DNA of 64,000 nucleotides from Hoylesella buccalis ATCC 35310 (GCF_025151385.1 NZ_CP102287.1:620001-684000), one strand, 5' to 3'; positions 34,732 to 44,460 are shown, counted from the stretch's first letter. Translations and numbers: made by a program. The notes: a model not told the origin generated them from the sequence alone.

Positions 34732-34823
34732 TCATTACATTGAGTCTTACTCGTACAGCACGTCATCATGTTTAATGGCCGCTGCGTCGATGCGAGTTAA
34801 GACCGTGGTTTTGATGTTCTTGA

Positions 34824-36593
34824 TTATCTGATGTTCAGATAAAAAGGTATACGAGCTTGAATCATATTTTGCTGATTCATTGTCTTGAGCAACATGAAGG
34901 GTTCGTAATATTCGCCTAATGTGGCTCGTAATTGCTCGTCAAGATAGTTGCCGCCGCTCATGGCACCCGTCAATTGATCCATCCAACTTGCCTTTGCAGG
35001 ATAGTCTTGTGTGTAGAATTCATCGAGTTTAGCCAGCTTTGCAGCCTTTGCTACTGCTTTTTCAAGGCCACCTAATTCGTCTACCAACTTGATTTTCAAG
35101 GCATCTCGCCCTACGAAGACGTGCCCTTGGGCGATAGCCTCTACTTGATTGACAGACAATTTACGTCCATCAGCCACGCGTTGGCGGAAGAGAGCGTACC
35201 CTCTATCAATATATCTTGCGAGGTAACCGATTTCTTCTTCGTTCAGCGGTCGCGCTGACGAGCCAAACGTAGAATTCTTATTGGTTTTCACTTCATCAAA
35301 CTTGATTCCCAATTTCTGTGTAAGCAACTGACTCATATCTGGTATCATGGCAAAAATACCGATGCTGCCCGTAAGTGTGGTAGGCTGCGCTACAATCCAA
35401 TTGGCATTGCAACCCATGTAATATCCGCCTGATGCAGCCATATCACCCATCGAAACCACTACGGGTTTCTTCTTCTTCAGTTGCTCAACCTGATTCCACA
35501 TCTGCTCTGAAGCGTATGCACTTCCGCCGCCTGAGTTGATTCTAAGAACAACTGCTTTCACGTCATCATCTTCCGCCAAAGCCTCCAAATCCTTGCAAAC
35601 TTCCGAACCTACAATCATGTGTTCTGCACCAAACATGCTGCCAGTCACCGGATTGTCGACGATAGAGCCGTATGCATAATACACCGCAACCTGTTTTCCT
35701 TCGGTTTCTTCCTTGACACTACGCATGTCAGTGACGCCCACTTGGTTGACAGGATCATCCTTGTCGAGTCCGAATATCTTCTTTACTTCGGCTTTCACTT
35801 GGTTGGTATAAAGCAAGCCATCTACCAATTTGGCATCCACATAGTCCTTTGGATTGCTGAAAGTTATCAAGCTGTCAGCATATTGGTTCAACTGATCCAC
35901 GTTGATTTTCCTGCTGTCACTCACTGCCTTGAGCACATCTGACCAAATACCGTCGATGTAAGCCTGCGTTTGCTCACGACTGGGATCGCTCATCTTGTCG
36001 GCGATGTACATTTCAGTGGCACTCTTGTATTTTCCAACTTTGACGACTTGATACTGTATACCGACTTTTTTCAGCAAATCTTTCACAAACATCGGTTGAG
36101 CGCCAATGCCGTGCCAATCAATCATGCCTTGTGGATTCAGGAAAACCTTGTCAGCCACAGAGGCCAGATAGTAGTTGCCCTGAGTGTAGTTGTCACCGTA
36201 AGCAATGATTTTTTTGCCGCTTTTTTTGAAGTCTAAGAGTGCATTTCTTATCTCTTGTCTACTGGCATAATTAGCCAAAAATATACCCGACTCTAAATAG
36301 ATTCCTTTGATTCTGTCATTATTTTTTGCTTTTTTGATGGCAGAAAGAATATCGTCAAGCCCTACGGAACCAAGTTCGTTTCCAGTGAGCATTCCCCAAA
36401 CATTATCACTACCTTGTTCAGCCAAACTACCTGAAAGATTTAAAACAAGAACGGAGTTTTTGCTAACATTTTGAGTAGCTTGCGCAGATGATATCAAACC
36501 TACTATACTCATCGTGCCAAAAATCACCACAATCAGTCCAAAAACGATCAGTCCTACGACTGTTGCTCCAACATATTTGAAAAAATCTTTCAT
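34824..36593 (-). CDS. sppA: Signal peptide peptidase SppA, 67K type
   Basis: A 589-residue inner-membrane serine protease that digests leftover signal peptides. N-terminal membrane anchor ATVVGLIVFGLIVVIFGTMS; two tandem ClpP-like domains. The Lys-containing half shows GDNYTQGNYYLASVADKVFL and the Ser half MGDMAASGGYYMGCNANWIV with GSIGIFAM after it. Start ATG 36593 (MKDFFKYVG) is set by a TATATTTG box at 36620-36627; the longer frame to 36650 would start before the promoter. Confidence 0.93.
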   Translation of the reverse strand: MKDFFKYVGATVVGLIVFGLIVVIFGTMSIVGLISSAQATQNVSKNSVLVLNLSGSLAEQGSDNVWGMLTGNELGSVGLDDILSAIKKAKNNDRIKGIYLESGIFLANYASRQEIRNALLDFKKSGKKIIAYGDNYTQGNYYLASVADKVFLNPQGMIDWHGIGAQPMFVKDLLKKVGIQYQVVKVGKYKSATEMYIADKMSDPSREQTQAYIDGIWSDVLKAVSDSRKINVDQLNQYADSLITFSNPKDYVDAKLVDGLLYTNQVKAEVKKIFGLDKDDPVNQVGVTDMRSVKEETEGKQVAVYYAYGSIVDNPVTGSMFGAEHMIVGSEVCKDLEALAEDDDVKAVVLRINSGGGSAYASEQMWNQVEQLKKKKPVVVSMGDMAASGGYYMGCNANWIVAQPTTLTGSIGIFAMIPDMSQLLTQKLGIKFDEVKTNKNSTFGSSARPLNEEEIGYLARYIDRGYALFRQRVADGRKLSVNQVEAIAQGHVFVGRDALKIKLVDELGGLEKAVAKAAKLAKLDEFYTQDYPAKASWMDQLTGAMSGGNYLDEQLRATLGEYYEPFMLLKTMNQQNMIQARIPFYLNIR

Positions 36594-36619
36594 AGAGATA
36601 ATGTTTTGATTACTGAATG

Positions 36620-36627
36620 CAAATATA
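36620..36627 (-). promoter_or_regulatory. -7 box TATATTTG of sppA
   Basis: TAnnTTTG match on the minus strand 27 nt upstream of ATG 36593. Confidence 0.6.
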
Positions 36628-36681
36628 CTTAATTTTATCCATAATGTCATGAAATACTTCGTTTTTTTGAGTAATCTGTCA

Positions 36682-36689
36682 TATATTTG
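36682..36689 (+). promoter_or_regulatory. -7 box TATATTTG of the SDR gene
   Basis: TAnnTTTG match ending 5 nt before ATG 36695, predicting a leaderless mRNA. Divergent from the sppA promoter 55 bp away. Confidence 0.5.
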
Positions 36690-36694
36690 TCAAC

Positions 36695-37462
36695 ATGAAC
36701 AAAGTAATTATCATGGGAGCCTCATCAGGAATGGGGAAAGAACTGGCGCAACTCTTTTATGATGCCGGCTGGACTGTCGGGATAGCGGCCCGACGTATCG
36801 ACTGTTTGAACAAGTGGAGAGAAGAAAAGCTTAGTGGTAACTTCTCCGTAAGTAATGGCTTGCAAGCTCGCACTTCAACCATCCATACTGCCCAAATTGA
36901 TGTATGTAGCGATGATGCTCCTGCCCGGCTGCACGATTTAATTGAGCGCATGGGTGGGGTAGACTTATATTTGCATGTGTCAGGTGTCGGAAAAATCAAT
37001 CAAGAGCTTGAGGAAGATATAGAGCTGAACACGGTAAACACCAATGGCATGGGGTTCGTCAGGATGGTGGGAGCCGCCTACAGATATATGGCGGCGTATG
37101 GGGGAGGCCACATTGCTGTGGTGTCATCCATTGCCGGCACCAAGGGATTAGGGCCAGCACCGGCATACAGTGCAACCAAATCCATGCAAAACATTTACAT
37201 TCAGTCACTTGAGCAATTGGCCAATTCTCGTAAACTCCACATCAAGTTTACAGATCTTAGGCCAGGTTTTGTGGATACTCCTTTGCTCAACGGAGGCTCG
37301 TATCCCATGATGCTGAATCAAAAAACAGTTGCCGCCAAGATGTTTCATGCCATATTGCGTCATGAGCATGTACGCATCATCGACTGGCGTTGGTCTGTTT
37401 TGGTTGCATTATGGAAGTTGGTACCCAATTGGATTTGGAGGAGAATACCGTTCAAAAGATGA
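36695..37462 (+). CDS. SDR family oxidoreductase
   Basis: A 255-residue short-chain dehydrogenase. The NAD(P) motif is IIMGASSGMGKELA at the N-terminus, catalytic Ser in VVSSIAGTKG and YxxxK in YSATKSMQN. The end (IWRRIPFKR) is basic. Substrate unknown; classical SDRs act on alcohols, sugars or lipids. The promoter box lies 5 nt before the ATG. Repeat cluster D follows downstream. Confidence 0.9.
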   Translation: MNKVIIMGASSGMGKELAQLFYDAGWTVGIAARRIDCLNKWREEKLSGNFSVSNGLQARTSTIHTAQIDVCSDDAPARLHDLIERMGGVDLYLHVSGVGKINQELEEDIELNTVNTNGMGFVRMVGAAYRYMAAYGGGHIAVVSSIAGTKGLGPAPAYSATKSMQNIYIQSLEQLANSRKLHIKFTDLRPGFVDTPLLNGGSYPMMLNQKTVAAKMFHAILRHEHVRIIDWRWSVLVALWKLVPNWIWRRIPFKR

Positions 37463-37552
37463 CGCAATATGATGTGTCCGAGGTGCGTCCTAAACCGTCC
37501 GTTGGTCGTTGTTGATGCCCTTAGAAAATATGCATGATATACTTGCCGTTTC

Positions 37553-37641
37553 AATCTCATTGAGTTAATCGTCCAATGTCAATGAGTTTGACCGCCAAAG
37601 TCATTGACTTTTCCCTCCAATATCAATGAGTTTAATACGCC
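37553..37641. repeat. 22-bp palindromic tandem repeat, cluster D (4 units)
   Basis: Units at 37553, 37575, 37597 and 37619, exact 22-bp period: AATCTCATTGAGTTAAT, AATGTCAATGAGTTTGA, AAAGTCATTGACTTTTC, AATATCAATGAGTTTAA. Linkers mostly end CC. It lies in the convergent gap 37463-37824 between the SDR and the beta-barrel gene, at the edge of the accessory island. No other feature seen in that gap. Confidence 0.87.
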
Positions 37642-37824
37642 ATAGATAATACATTGAATATTAATTATTTACAATATGTGTTCAAACAGGTTTTCATCTT
37701 TGATGAAGTGGAAATGCTACTTCTTATGTGAAGCGTGCTTATCACATCATTTGTAAATGCCGTAATTAGTGTTACTTAATAAATTTGATTCATAGTTTTT
37801 ATAGAAATAGAATCTTTTCGGTCT

Positions 37825-40020
37825 TTATTTTATTCGACGCCTAATGTTCTCATTTGCAGTTGCATGCCTTCTGCCTCTTATCGAGCTGTTGCCTATTTTA
37901 TAGCTCACTGAGAACTGCAAATATCTAGTGTCTGAACGGTTATCATATTTGTACCTGACATCGTTTGAAGTCATGGTTTCGCACATGCGGTAAGTTTTGA
38001 AGATGTCATTCACATTAAGTGAGAGAGACAGCCTGTTTTCCAACAGATTCGTTCTCACTCCCATATAAAAATAATAATTGGAGGCCACCTTACTATAGGA
38101 ACTAATGTAAGGGAGTTCATAGTAAAATCCAAAATTCAGTATCCAAGTTTTCTTTTTATTCAAGAGAAAATCATTCTGGGTCATGAAATTACCGCTTATC
38201 CTATCTATCATTGGAGGAGCTTCCGAAAGAATTGCCCTCTTGTTGATATAGTAAAATGTAACATTATTATAGGAGTTCCACCACCACCACTTGTTGAATG
38301 TATAGGATTCGGACATCCCCACGCTATAGTAATTTATGAAATTGCTCGGGGAACGCTTGATAATCTTTGTGGTCGGGTCGATTGTCGGGTATATCCCATA
38401 GTCGTCAGATACATGGCTATACCATACTTTATGGACAAATATACCCGAAGAAAGCATTAAATCCAGGTTGTCGGAATAAGAAGGCTTCAGAGACGTATTT
38501 CCTACGCTGTAGTCGTATTGACTGGTATAAGTCTTAAATGGATTCATATCATAGAAATACGGTCTGTTTATCCTTCTGCTGTAACTCAAGGAAAGAGATT
38601 TGATGTCTGACAACTTATACAAAACATAAGCAGAGGGAAAAGCATTGAGATAATGATGTTTGTTGGCTTGATCAATGGTAAGAGACCGGCCTTCAGTATA
38701 AGTTTGCTCAACCCTTATGCCAAATTGCATGCTAAGCCTTTTACTTAAGCTTTTACTGGCAGACAAGTATAAAGCTGCTATATTTTCCTTATATTTAAAA
38801 TAGTTGCTTTGGCTATTGTCAACGATCTGGCTACCGGAAAGATTGTCATAGAACGTGTAGTCATTGCAATTGGTCGTAAAATCCAACTGCCCCCCAAAGT
38901 TCAAATTTATCCACCGTAATGGCAATTCCACATCCACTTTTGCCGCATAGTTTGACACTTCGCTCTTGTTTCTGCTGATATTCGCATAATAACTGCCTGC
39001 AATCTGCTCCCTATCAGGAAAATAGCTTGCCCCATAATCGCTCGTGGAGTCCTTATTGGTGTTCCTCAAATAATCTAAATCTATCTTTATCTTTTTTCCA
39101 AGCGAATCCAATCTGACTATACCATGAACATTAAGGACATGGGTATACCCCTTATGTATTTTATCATTGAAAGTCTCCATGTAGGATGACATATTGTTAT
39201 TTGCATCCATAATTTCGGTGTTAAACTTGTATTGCCTAAAAGGATTATTCGTTTTATGCCCCAAATAGTTCATGCCAATAGTCAATGTCCGGCTCGCATC
39301 ATAGTCAACACCAAAGTTCACATTCATGAAGTTATAACTCCGCTTTAATGGCGCTGACAGATGCCAAGTCTCAACAGGGTAATAAGTAAATTGGTCCATG
39401 GCATATCTGTCCTTCCCAGAAGCTGTCGAGATATTGGAGGATATGGAGAGCTTCTTCTTCCTCAAATTAAAGTCTGCTCCGCTCTTATTATCCCCATAAG
39501 TAGCCTGCTGATAGGTATTTCTCAAAATCAGCGACCAAGTACCGACTTTAGCCTTTTTCAATATAATATTAACCAATCCGCTGTTACCCTGTGCTTTATA
39601 TTTTGCCGGAGGCGTGCTAATAACCTCTATGCTTTTAATTGTTGTTGAAGAAATTCCTCTTAGAAAATTTATAAGGCTTTCACCACTTAACTTCACAGGA
39701 CGTTCATCTACCATGACTGTCATTTCGTTTTTGCCGATCATTGTTATCTGTTCATTTTGCACTTTTATTCCGGGAGTAATCTTCAGTGCGGCCAAAGCGT
39801 TACCGCCATTGCTCACAATAGAGTTTTCAACATTGAAGATCAAACGGTCGGGCTTTTGGGTGAAAATCCTTTTATGCGCGGTGACAGTAATCCCCTCTAA
39901 ATTATAGACTTTCTCCAATGAGTCTATCTTGGTCGCAAGACTGTCCGTTTGAGCATTTGCATAACAAATCACCATATTAAAAAGAATTATACCTATTATT
40001 AGTTTTGTCTTTTCTGCCAT
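37825..40020 (-). CDS. Outer membrane beta-barrel family protein (TonB receptor-like)
   Basis: A 731-residue outer-membrane protein. The signal peptide is KLIIGIILFNMVICYANA. A plug-like region has GGNALAALKITPGIKVQ and SIEVISTPPAKYKAQGNSG then LVNIILKK, typical of TonB-dependent receptor plugs, followed by a long beta-barrel with YSRRINRPYFYDMNPF, the hallmark of the outer membrane beta-barrel family. It lacks the N-terminal carboxypeptidase-like domain of SusC proteins and has no SusD partner. Substrate unknown. Marks the left side of the accessory island. Confidence 0.85.
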   Translation of the reverse strand: MAEKTKLIIGIILFNMVICYANAQTDSLATKIDSLEKVYNLEGITVTAHKRIFTQKPDRLIFNVENSIVSNGGNALAALKITPGIKVQNEQITMIGKNEMTVMVDERPVKLSGESLINFLRGISSTTIKSIEVISTPPAKYKAQGNSGLVNIILKKAKVGTWSLILRNTYQQATYGDNKSGADFNLRKKKLSISSNISTASGKDRYAMDQFTYYPVETWHLSAPLKRSYNFMNVNFGVDYDASRTLTIGMNYLGHKTNNPFRQYKFNTEIMDANNNMSSYMETFNDKIHKGYTHVLNVHGIVRLDSLGKKIKIDLDYLRNTNKDSTSDYGASYFPDREQIAGSYYANISRNKSEVSNYAAKVDVELPLRWINLNFGGQLDFTTNCNDYTFYDNLSGSQIVDNSQSNYFKYKENIAALYLSASKSLSKRLSMQFGIRVEQTYTEGRSLTIDQANKHHYLNAFPSAYVLYKLSDIKSLSLSYSRRINRPYFYDMNPFKTYTSQYDYSVGNTSLKPSYSDNLDLMLSSGIFVHKVWYSHVSDDYGIYPTIDPTTKIIKRSPSNFINYYSVGMSESYTFNKWWWWNSYNNVTFYYINKRAILSEAPPMIDRISGNFMTQNDFLLNKKKTWILNFGFYYELPYISSYSKVASNYYFYMGVRTNLLENRLSLSLNVNDIFKTYRMCETMTSNDVRYKYDNRSDTRYLQFSVSYKIGNSSIRGRRHATANENIRRRIK

Positions 40021-40101
40021 CTTTTACTTGGATTTACTACTTACGGTTCTATAGCAATTGCTTTTGAACAAAGTAATTGTTTAATAATATTTGTTCCTGT
40101 T

Positions 40102-40598
40102 TTATAGAAAGTTATTTCTTGACTTGAAAATACCTTTATGGAAATTATTCATAAGTTGTGGTATATATTGAAGGATAGAAGAAATCTTTTTCCAACGATC
40201 CATATAATATTCTGTTGCGTATTCCTTATTTTGTGTAATTATTCCACATGTCAGGAGTTCTTGTGGCAAATAATCGAAGATAAAAACATCCCCGTCAATA
40301 TGTAAAAACGGTTCTGTTTGCAATCCATATGACTCTATTTTAGCCATAGCCCATAGCCCATTAGGCATCGTGTTCAATTCGTCAAGAACAACATGAACTC
40401 CGTATAGGGCAAACGTAGTTTTTTAACTAACAAATCATAACCAAATTTATCAGTATAGAGCTCCACTTTTTCATAGTGACTTCTCAGCTGGAGTGAACTC
40501 AACATCCAACCAAGCCAATGAAATCTATAGTTAGCCCACCCATAAGGATTTTCTATATCTTTATTATGTCCTCCCCAAAAGGATTGAATTATTTTCAT
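40102..40598 (-). pseudogene. Frameshifted DUF6734 family gene
   Basis: The first frame (40598-40374) begins MKIIQSFWGGHNKDIENPYG and reaches KKLRLPYTEF; the second (40377-40102) continues NTMPNGLWAMAKIESYGLQ and PFLHIDGDVFIF. Reading through with one extra base restores HVVLDELNTMPNGLW, so a single-base deletion near 40400 split the gene. The motif HIDGDVFIF resembles a nucleotide-sugar DxD, as in DUF6734 proteins that look like glycosyltransferases. The C-terminus also seems shortened. Confidence 0.7.
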
Positions 40599-40690
40599 AT
40601 TACTAATGTTCGATTATTTTATTCTTCAACAAAGCTTATTTAAAGCAAACTTGCCCCAATCGAAACAAGTGCAAACCCTTACTTTGCGAT

Positions 40691-40963
40691 TTATTCCTCA
40701 ATAATTTTTTGAATTCTAGACCAATTGCGCGTGTTATGATATAATTCTACTGTACCTTTAGGCACGTAAAGAGTACACCCTTCTATTTTGGGAACTATGC
40801 GAACCTCAAGAGGTTCTAACCATTTAAGGTGAAGTTTTGAAACAGAACAACCTAAGTATTTACAACCGATTATTACTCAATATTTTATAGATAATAAGTC
40901 AGAAATATGGTTGTTATTTTTAATTGCACATTCTAAAAGGTGAAGATTTAACGCTTTTATTGA
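40691..40963 (-). pseudogene. C-terminal remnant of a BspA-like leucine-rich-repeat protein
   Basis: Reading the minus strand from 40963: SIKALNLHLLECAIK, an in-frame TGA at 40877-40879, then VSKLHLKWLEPLEVRIVPKI and EGCTLYVPKGTVELYHNT, stop at 40691. CTLYVPKGTxELY is the standard ending of BspA-like LRR surface proteins. No start codon or N-terminus is present. It could be the tail of the LRR lipoprotein at 50855-52174, displaced by the mobilizable element. Confidence 0.65.
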
Positions 40964-41240
40964 TTATTAACTCAAAAAGGACATCAACTTGGGTCGTTTC
41001 TTCTCTTTTCCTTGCTATTCGTTTCCGATATTCCACTTTTGTTTTGGTCTATCTCATATGTACTGCAAAGGTATTGATTTTTGTTTGATATTGCTCCTTG
41101 CTTGCTCCTTGTCGTAGATTAATTTTCACACAGGAATTTTTGTTCTCTTTCTATAGGGGCTTGAAACAATCCATTTATTGGAAACAATTAAAGACGGAGC
41201 TGGTTTGCCCCAGTGCTTTTTAAGAAACAGGGCAATTATT
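40964..41240. other. Gene-free stretch, probable left end region of the mobilizable element
   Basis: No gene is supported. A TACCTTTG-like box occurs on the minus strand at 41066-41073, and TTGCTCCTTGCTTGCTCCTTG-type short repetition near 41090-41112. The element boundary likely falls near the left side of this stretch. Confidence 0.35.
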
Positions 41241-41504
41241 TTATCTCCACAAAGGCTCTTGTTCCCAATTATGAGGAAAGCCTAATAAACGAGTTCTTAC
41301 TGATGGGTATTTCGATAAAAGCTGCTTGAAATCTGCAACAAAAGTGTTGCCCATAGAAATGGAGTTAAGCCAATACACCACATAGCAGAGTTGCGGATAA
41401 AGTGTTTGTTCACGGAACGAGAAATCCGTAATCCATGTGTTTGGCATACGCATAGGCATCATTGGCTTGACAGGAAAGACCCGATTTGACAGTCTTGAAT
41501 GATG
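41241..41504 (-). pseudogene. C-terminal remnant of an Abi family protein
   Basis: A frame with LSNRVFPVKP then MPNTWITDFSF, NTFVADFKQLLSKYPSVR and LLGFPHNWEQEPLWR before the stop. This is the conserved C-terminus of Abi_2-type abortive infection proteins (LLxKYPxxxxxxMGFPxNWxxEPLW). About three quarters of the gene is missing upstream, where the cfxA segment begins. Confidence 0.7.
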
Positions 41505-41542
41505 GGCGCAGCAATTACGAAGTACGGGTCTGGGTACGGATT

Positions 41543-41580
41543 AAAAGGCTAAGTGATTATTTCCAGTCATTTAGCCTTTT
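41543..41580. terminator. Hairpin upstream of cfxA
   Basis: AAAAGGCTAAGTGA pairs with TCATTTAGCCTTTT (one mismatch) with A and T runs, so it could terminate in either direction and insulate cfxA. Confidence 0.7.
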
Positions 41581-41661
41581 TAATTATCTAATTTTTCCCC
41601 ACATTTTCCCCACAGCTGTCTATTTATATATTTTAGAAACATATTTTTCCGTAAAGTTATG

Positions 41662-41669
41662 TACCTTTG
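41662..41669 (+). promoter_or_regulatory. -7 box TACCTTTG of cfxA
   Basis: TAnnTTTG match 47 nt upstream of ATG 41717. Confidence 0.6.
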
Positions 41670-41716
41670 TCGGCAAATAAAGATATTCTCGTCAAACAAA
41701 TATAAATAATATAAAC

Positions 41717-42682
41717 ATGGAAAAAAACAGAAAAAAACAAATCGTAGTTTTGAGTATAGCTTTAGTTTGCATTTTCATCTTGGTATTTTCATTGTTCCAT
41801 AAATCAGCGACAAAAGATAGCGCAAATCCTCCTTTAACAAATGTTTTGACTGATAGCATTTCTCAAATTGTCTCAGCTTGTCCTGGCGAAATTGGTGTGG
41901 CGGTTATTGTTAATAACAGAGATACGGTTAAGGTCAATAATAAGAGTGTTTATCCTATGATGAGTGTGTTTAAGGTTCATCAGGCATTAGCTCTTTGTAA
42001 TGACTTTGACAATAAAGGAATTTCACTTGATACCTTAGTAAATATAAATAGGGATAAACTTGACCCAAAGACTTGGAGTCCTATGCTGAAAGATTATTCA
42101 GGGCCAGTCATATCATTGACAGTGAGAGATTTGCTGCGTTATACTCTTACTCAGAGTGACAACAATGCAAGCAACCTTATGTTTAAGGATATGGTTAATG
42201 TCGCTCAAACAGATAGTTTTATAGCCACACTCATTCCTCGTTCAAGTTTTCAGATAGCTTATACGGAAGAGGAAATGTCGGCTGACCATAACAAGGCTTA
42301 CTCTAACTATACATCTCCTCTTGGTGCTGCAATGTTGATGAATCGTTTGTTTACTGAAGGTCTTATCGATGATGAGAAACAAAGTTTCATTAAGAATACG
42401 TTAAAAGAATGCAAAACAGGTGTAGATAGGATAGCAGCTCCACTTCTTGATAAAGAAGGGGTTGTTATAGCGCATAAGACAGGTTCAGGTTATGTTAATG
42501 AAAATGGTGTTCTTGCAGCTCACAATGATGTTGCCTATATATGTCTGCCTAATAATATCAGTTATACCTTAGCGGTATTTGTTAAGGATTTCAAGGGAAA
42601 TGAATCACAAGCGTCACAATATGTTGCGCATATATCAGCTGTAGTATATTCTTTATTAATGCAAACTTCAGTAAAATCTTAA
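41717..42682 (+). CDS. cfxA: CfxA-type class A beta-lactamase
   Basis: A 321-residue broad-spectrum serine beta-lactamase. An N-terminal hydrophobic segment (QIVVLSIALVCIFILVFSLF) exports it. Active-site Ser83 and Lys86 are in MMSVFK, the SDN motif is residues 147-149 and KTG is 254-256 (AHKTGSG). The sequence is recognisably CfxA. Asp237 and Glu295 lie at positions where CfxA variants are known to differ, but I cannot name the allele. Promoter box at 41662, strong terminator at 42714. It confers resistance to penicillins and cephalosporins in oral Prevotella and relatives and is the cargo of this element. Confidence 0.96.
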   Translation: MEKNRKKQIVVLSIALVCIFILVFSLFHKSATKDSANPPLTNVLTDSISQIVSACPGEIGVAVIVNNRDTVKVNNKSVYPMMSVFKVHQALALCNDFDNKGISLDTLVNINRDKLDPKTWSPMLKDYSGPVISLTVRDLLRYTLTQSDNNASNLMFKDMVNVAQTDSFIATLIPRSSFQIAYTEEEMSADHNKAYSNYTSPLGAAMLMNRLFTEGLIDDEKQSFIKNTLKECKTGVDRIAAPLLDKEGVVIAHKTGSGYVNENGVLAAHNDVAYICLPNNISYTLAVFVKDFKGNESQASQYVAHISAVVYSLLMQTSVKS

Positions 42683-42713
42683 ACTGCACTTGCTTTGATA
42701 ATTAATGATAAAC

Positions 42714-42755
42714 AATCTAAAAGCACTCTAATCGTTATCGGAGTGCTTTTAGATT
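42714..42755 (+). terminator. Terminator of cfxA
   Basis: Perfect 15-bp stem AATCTAAAAGCACTC / GAGTGCTTTTAGATT, 30 nt after cfxA and in the convergent gap with the relaxase gene. Confidence 0.88.
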
Positions 42756-42774
42756 ACTAATCAAATTGCTTCTA

Positions 42775-44178
42775 TTATAATTTGAATCCTCTACTTTTTC
42801 TTTCTTCCTGTTGCGGCACTCTTGCTCCATATCTAAGCCTGTGCCATTGCTCCCTGAACCAGTCGGCAATCGGCTTCCTGTTTATTGTCAGGTTCAGCCT
42901 GCTTTCATCGTCAGGGTCATTTTCCACCCTTAAAATATCATCCTTTATATCAAAGTTCCGCCTGTGTTGCTCGGAATAGATTTTACCGCTACATTTCAGG
43001 GCTTCTTTTTTGACTATAAGACTTTCAGTCATTTCTTTAGAGAATCCCAGCATGGCACAAAACTTTTCCATGCGCAGCATTTCCCTGAACATCGGAAACC
43101 ACCTGAAAGCCTTGTCTATGATTCTGGCGAGCCGTGACAGTTCTTTTTCTTTCATGTCAAGTTCCTGCCTGTGCATTTCTCTGAGATTGTGGATTTGCGT
43201 ATCATGCTGTTTCTGCATCTGCTGTACTTGGCTCTGCAATTTTTCAATATTGGTGTTCCGTTTTGAAACCTCGTCTTGCAGTTTTTCGTTGGCACGTTCC
43301 AGTTCTTTCAGTTTTCCACTCCCGAAAAGAGAAGCAACTCCACTAGTTATGGCTGTCGCTGCCGTGGTGGCTGTCTTCTTTAACTTGTCAGTGCGTATTT
43401 CTGATTTCACCTGTTTCAGTTCCTGCTCGGCAAGATTTATCTGTTCTTCTTTGTGCCGTTTGGCTGCATCCATGCGTTGCAGTTCAGCTTTCTGCTTCTC
43501 AATGATAAAGTCGTTCCGTTCCAGATGCTCCTTACCAGTGACAGCCTTTGACTGCCCGCGTTCCATCAGCAGGATGTCGGATGCAAGGGTCTGCATCTGC
43601 ATCATGTCATCGTCATTGAGCTTTCGGCTCTTTCCTGTTTCGTGGTTCATCCAGTCGAAAACGATATGGGCATGATAGTTCGGCTTGAACCATCTGTCCC
43701 CGACTTTGAAGCTTTCCCTGTCTTCCGCTTCCGGCTGACCGTTCAGCCAATGCCCTTCATCCTTGTGCAGGAAGATTTGCAGCGGTGTGATTCCCCAGCG
43801 TCTTTGACACTCCTCACCGAATTTACGCACGTCTGCCAGTGTGGTGTCCGACCTGACAAGCAGCACTCCTTCACGTATGGGGGAGCATCCCGCAATCTTG
43901 ACTATTTTACCGTTCTTGCCTTTGCGTTCACGCTCCTTTTCCTGCATGGCACGTCCGGTCTTTTCCTTTACCATCTGTCTGATATTGTCATAATGCATCC
44001 GCAAATCCGGACTGCCGAAGTCGGGATTTATCCACTGTTCGTTATCGGTGGATAGTTCAGGAACGACATAGATTCTGGACTCTCCGATGTGGCGCATGTA
44101 TTCGGCAGTCCTCCTGTTGTGAGCCTCGCTCGATGCGATGTTGCAGGGCTTGATATGTATGCTTGATTTTGTTGCCAT
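42775..44178 (-). CDS. MobV-type relaxase (Pre/Mob family)
   Basis: A 467-residue plasmid-recombination/mobilization protein. Motifs: N-terminal block with HNRRTAEYMRHIGESRIYV, LHKDEGHW with His138 and His143, and the metal-binding YHAHIVFDW with His169 and His171. The second half is a long coiled coil (residues about 240-340). Such relaxases nick oriT and start transfer when a conjugative element supplies the pilus. A candidate oriT lies just upstream (44214-44405). Confidence 0.9.
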   Translation of the reverse strand: MATKSSIHIKPCNIASSEAHNRRTAEYMRHIGESRIYVVPELSTDNEQWINPDFGSPDLRMHYDNIRQMVKEKTGRAMQEKERERKGKNGKIVKIAGCSPIREGVLLVRSDTTLADVRKFGEECQRRWGITPLQIFLHKDEGHWLNGQPEAEDRESFKVGDRWFKPNYHAHIVFDWMNHETGKSRKLNDDDMMQMQTLASDILLMERGQSKAVTGKEHLERNDFIIEKQKAELQRMDAAKRHKEEQINLAEQELKQVKSEIRTDKLKKTATTAATAITSGVASLFGSGKLKELERANEKLQDEVSKRNTNIEKLQSQVQQMQKQHDTQIHNLREMHRQELDMKEKELSRLARIIDKAFRWFPMFREMLRMEKFCAMLGFSKEMTESLIVKKEALKCSGKIYSEQHRRNFDIKDDILRVENDPDDESRLNLTINRKPIADWFREQWHRLRYGARVPQQEERKSRGFKL

Positions 44179-44213
44179 AGATACTTGTTTTTTGGTTTGT
44201 ACTTTATTGTTTG

Positions 44214-44405
44214 CTTTTCCGCTGTCCGTAAACGCATGGGGTTCTTAGGGGTGCAACCCATAAGCGGAGATTGCAAAGAGAGGGTCACTCTTTGCTCTGG
44301 GTTCTCAGGGGAGAAACGCCCTGAGTGGGTCATTAGGGTAAAACCCTAATCCCCTCGGGAGAGCCCACAACTACGTAAGCGGAGCGTGTAGTTATAGTGG
44401 GCTAT
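44214..44405. other. Candidate oriT region
   Basis: Dense inverted repeats upstream of the relaxase start: AGGGT/ACCCT at 44335-44352, and GCCCACAACTACG with CGTGTAGTTATAGTGGGC at about 44366-44403, forming a stem around TAAGCGGAG. Such repeats beside a relaxase gene are typical of oriT. No other gene fits in 44179-44460. Confidence 0.5.
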
Positions 44406-44460
44406 ATCAATGGCAAGCCATTGTCTGCAAACTCCAGCCTACGGCTTCCGCTCTCCTCCG

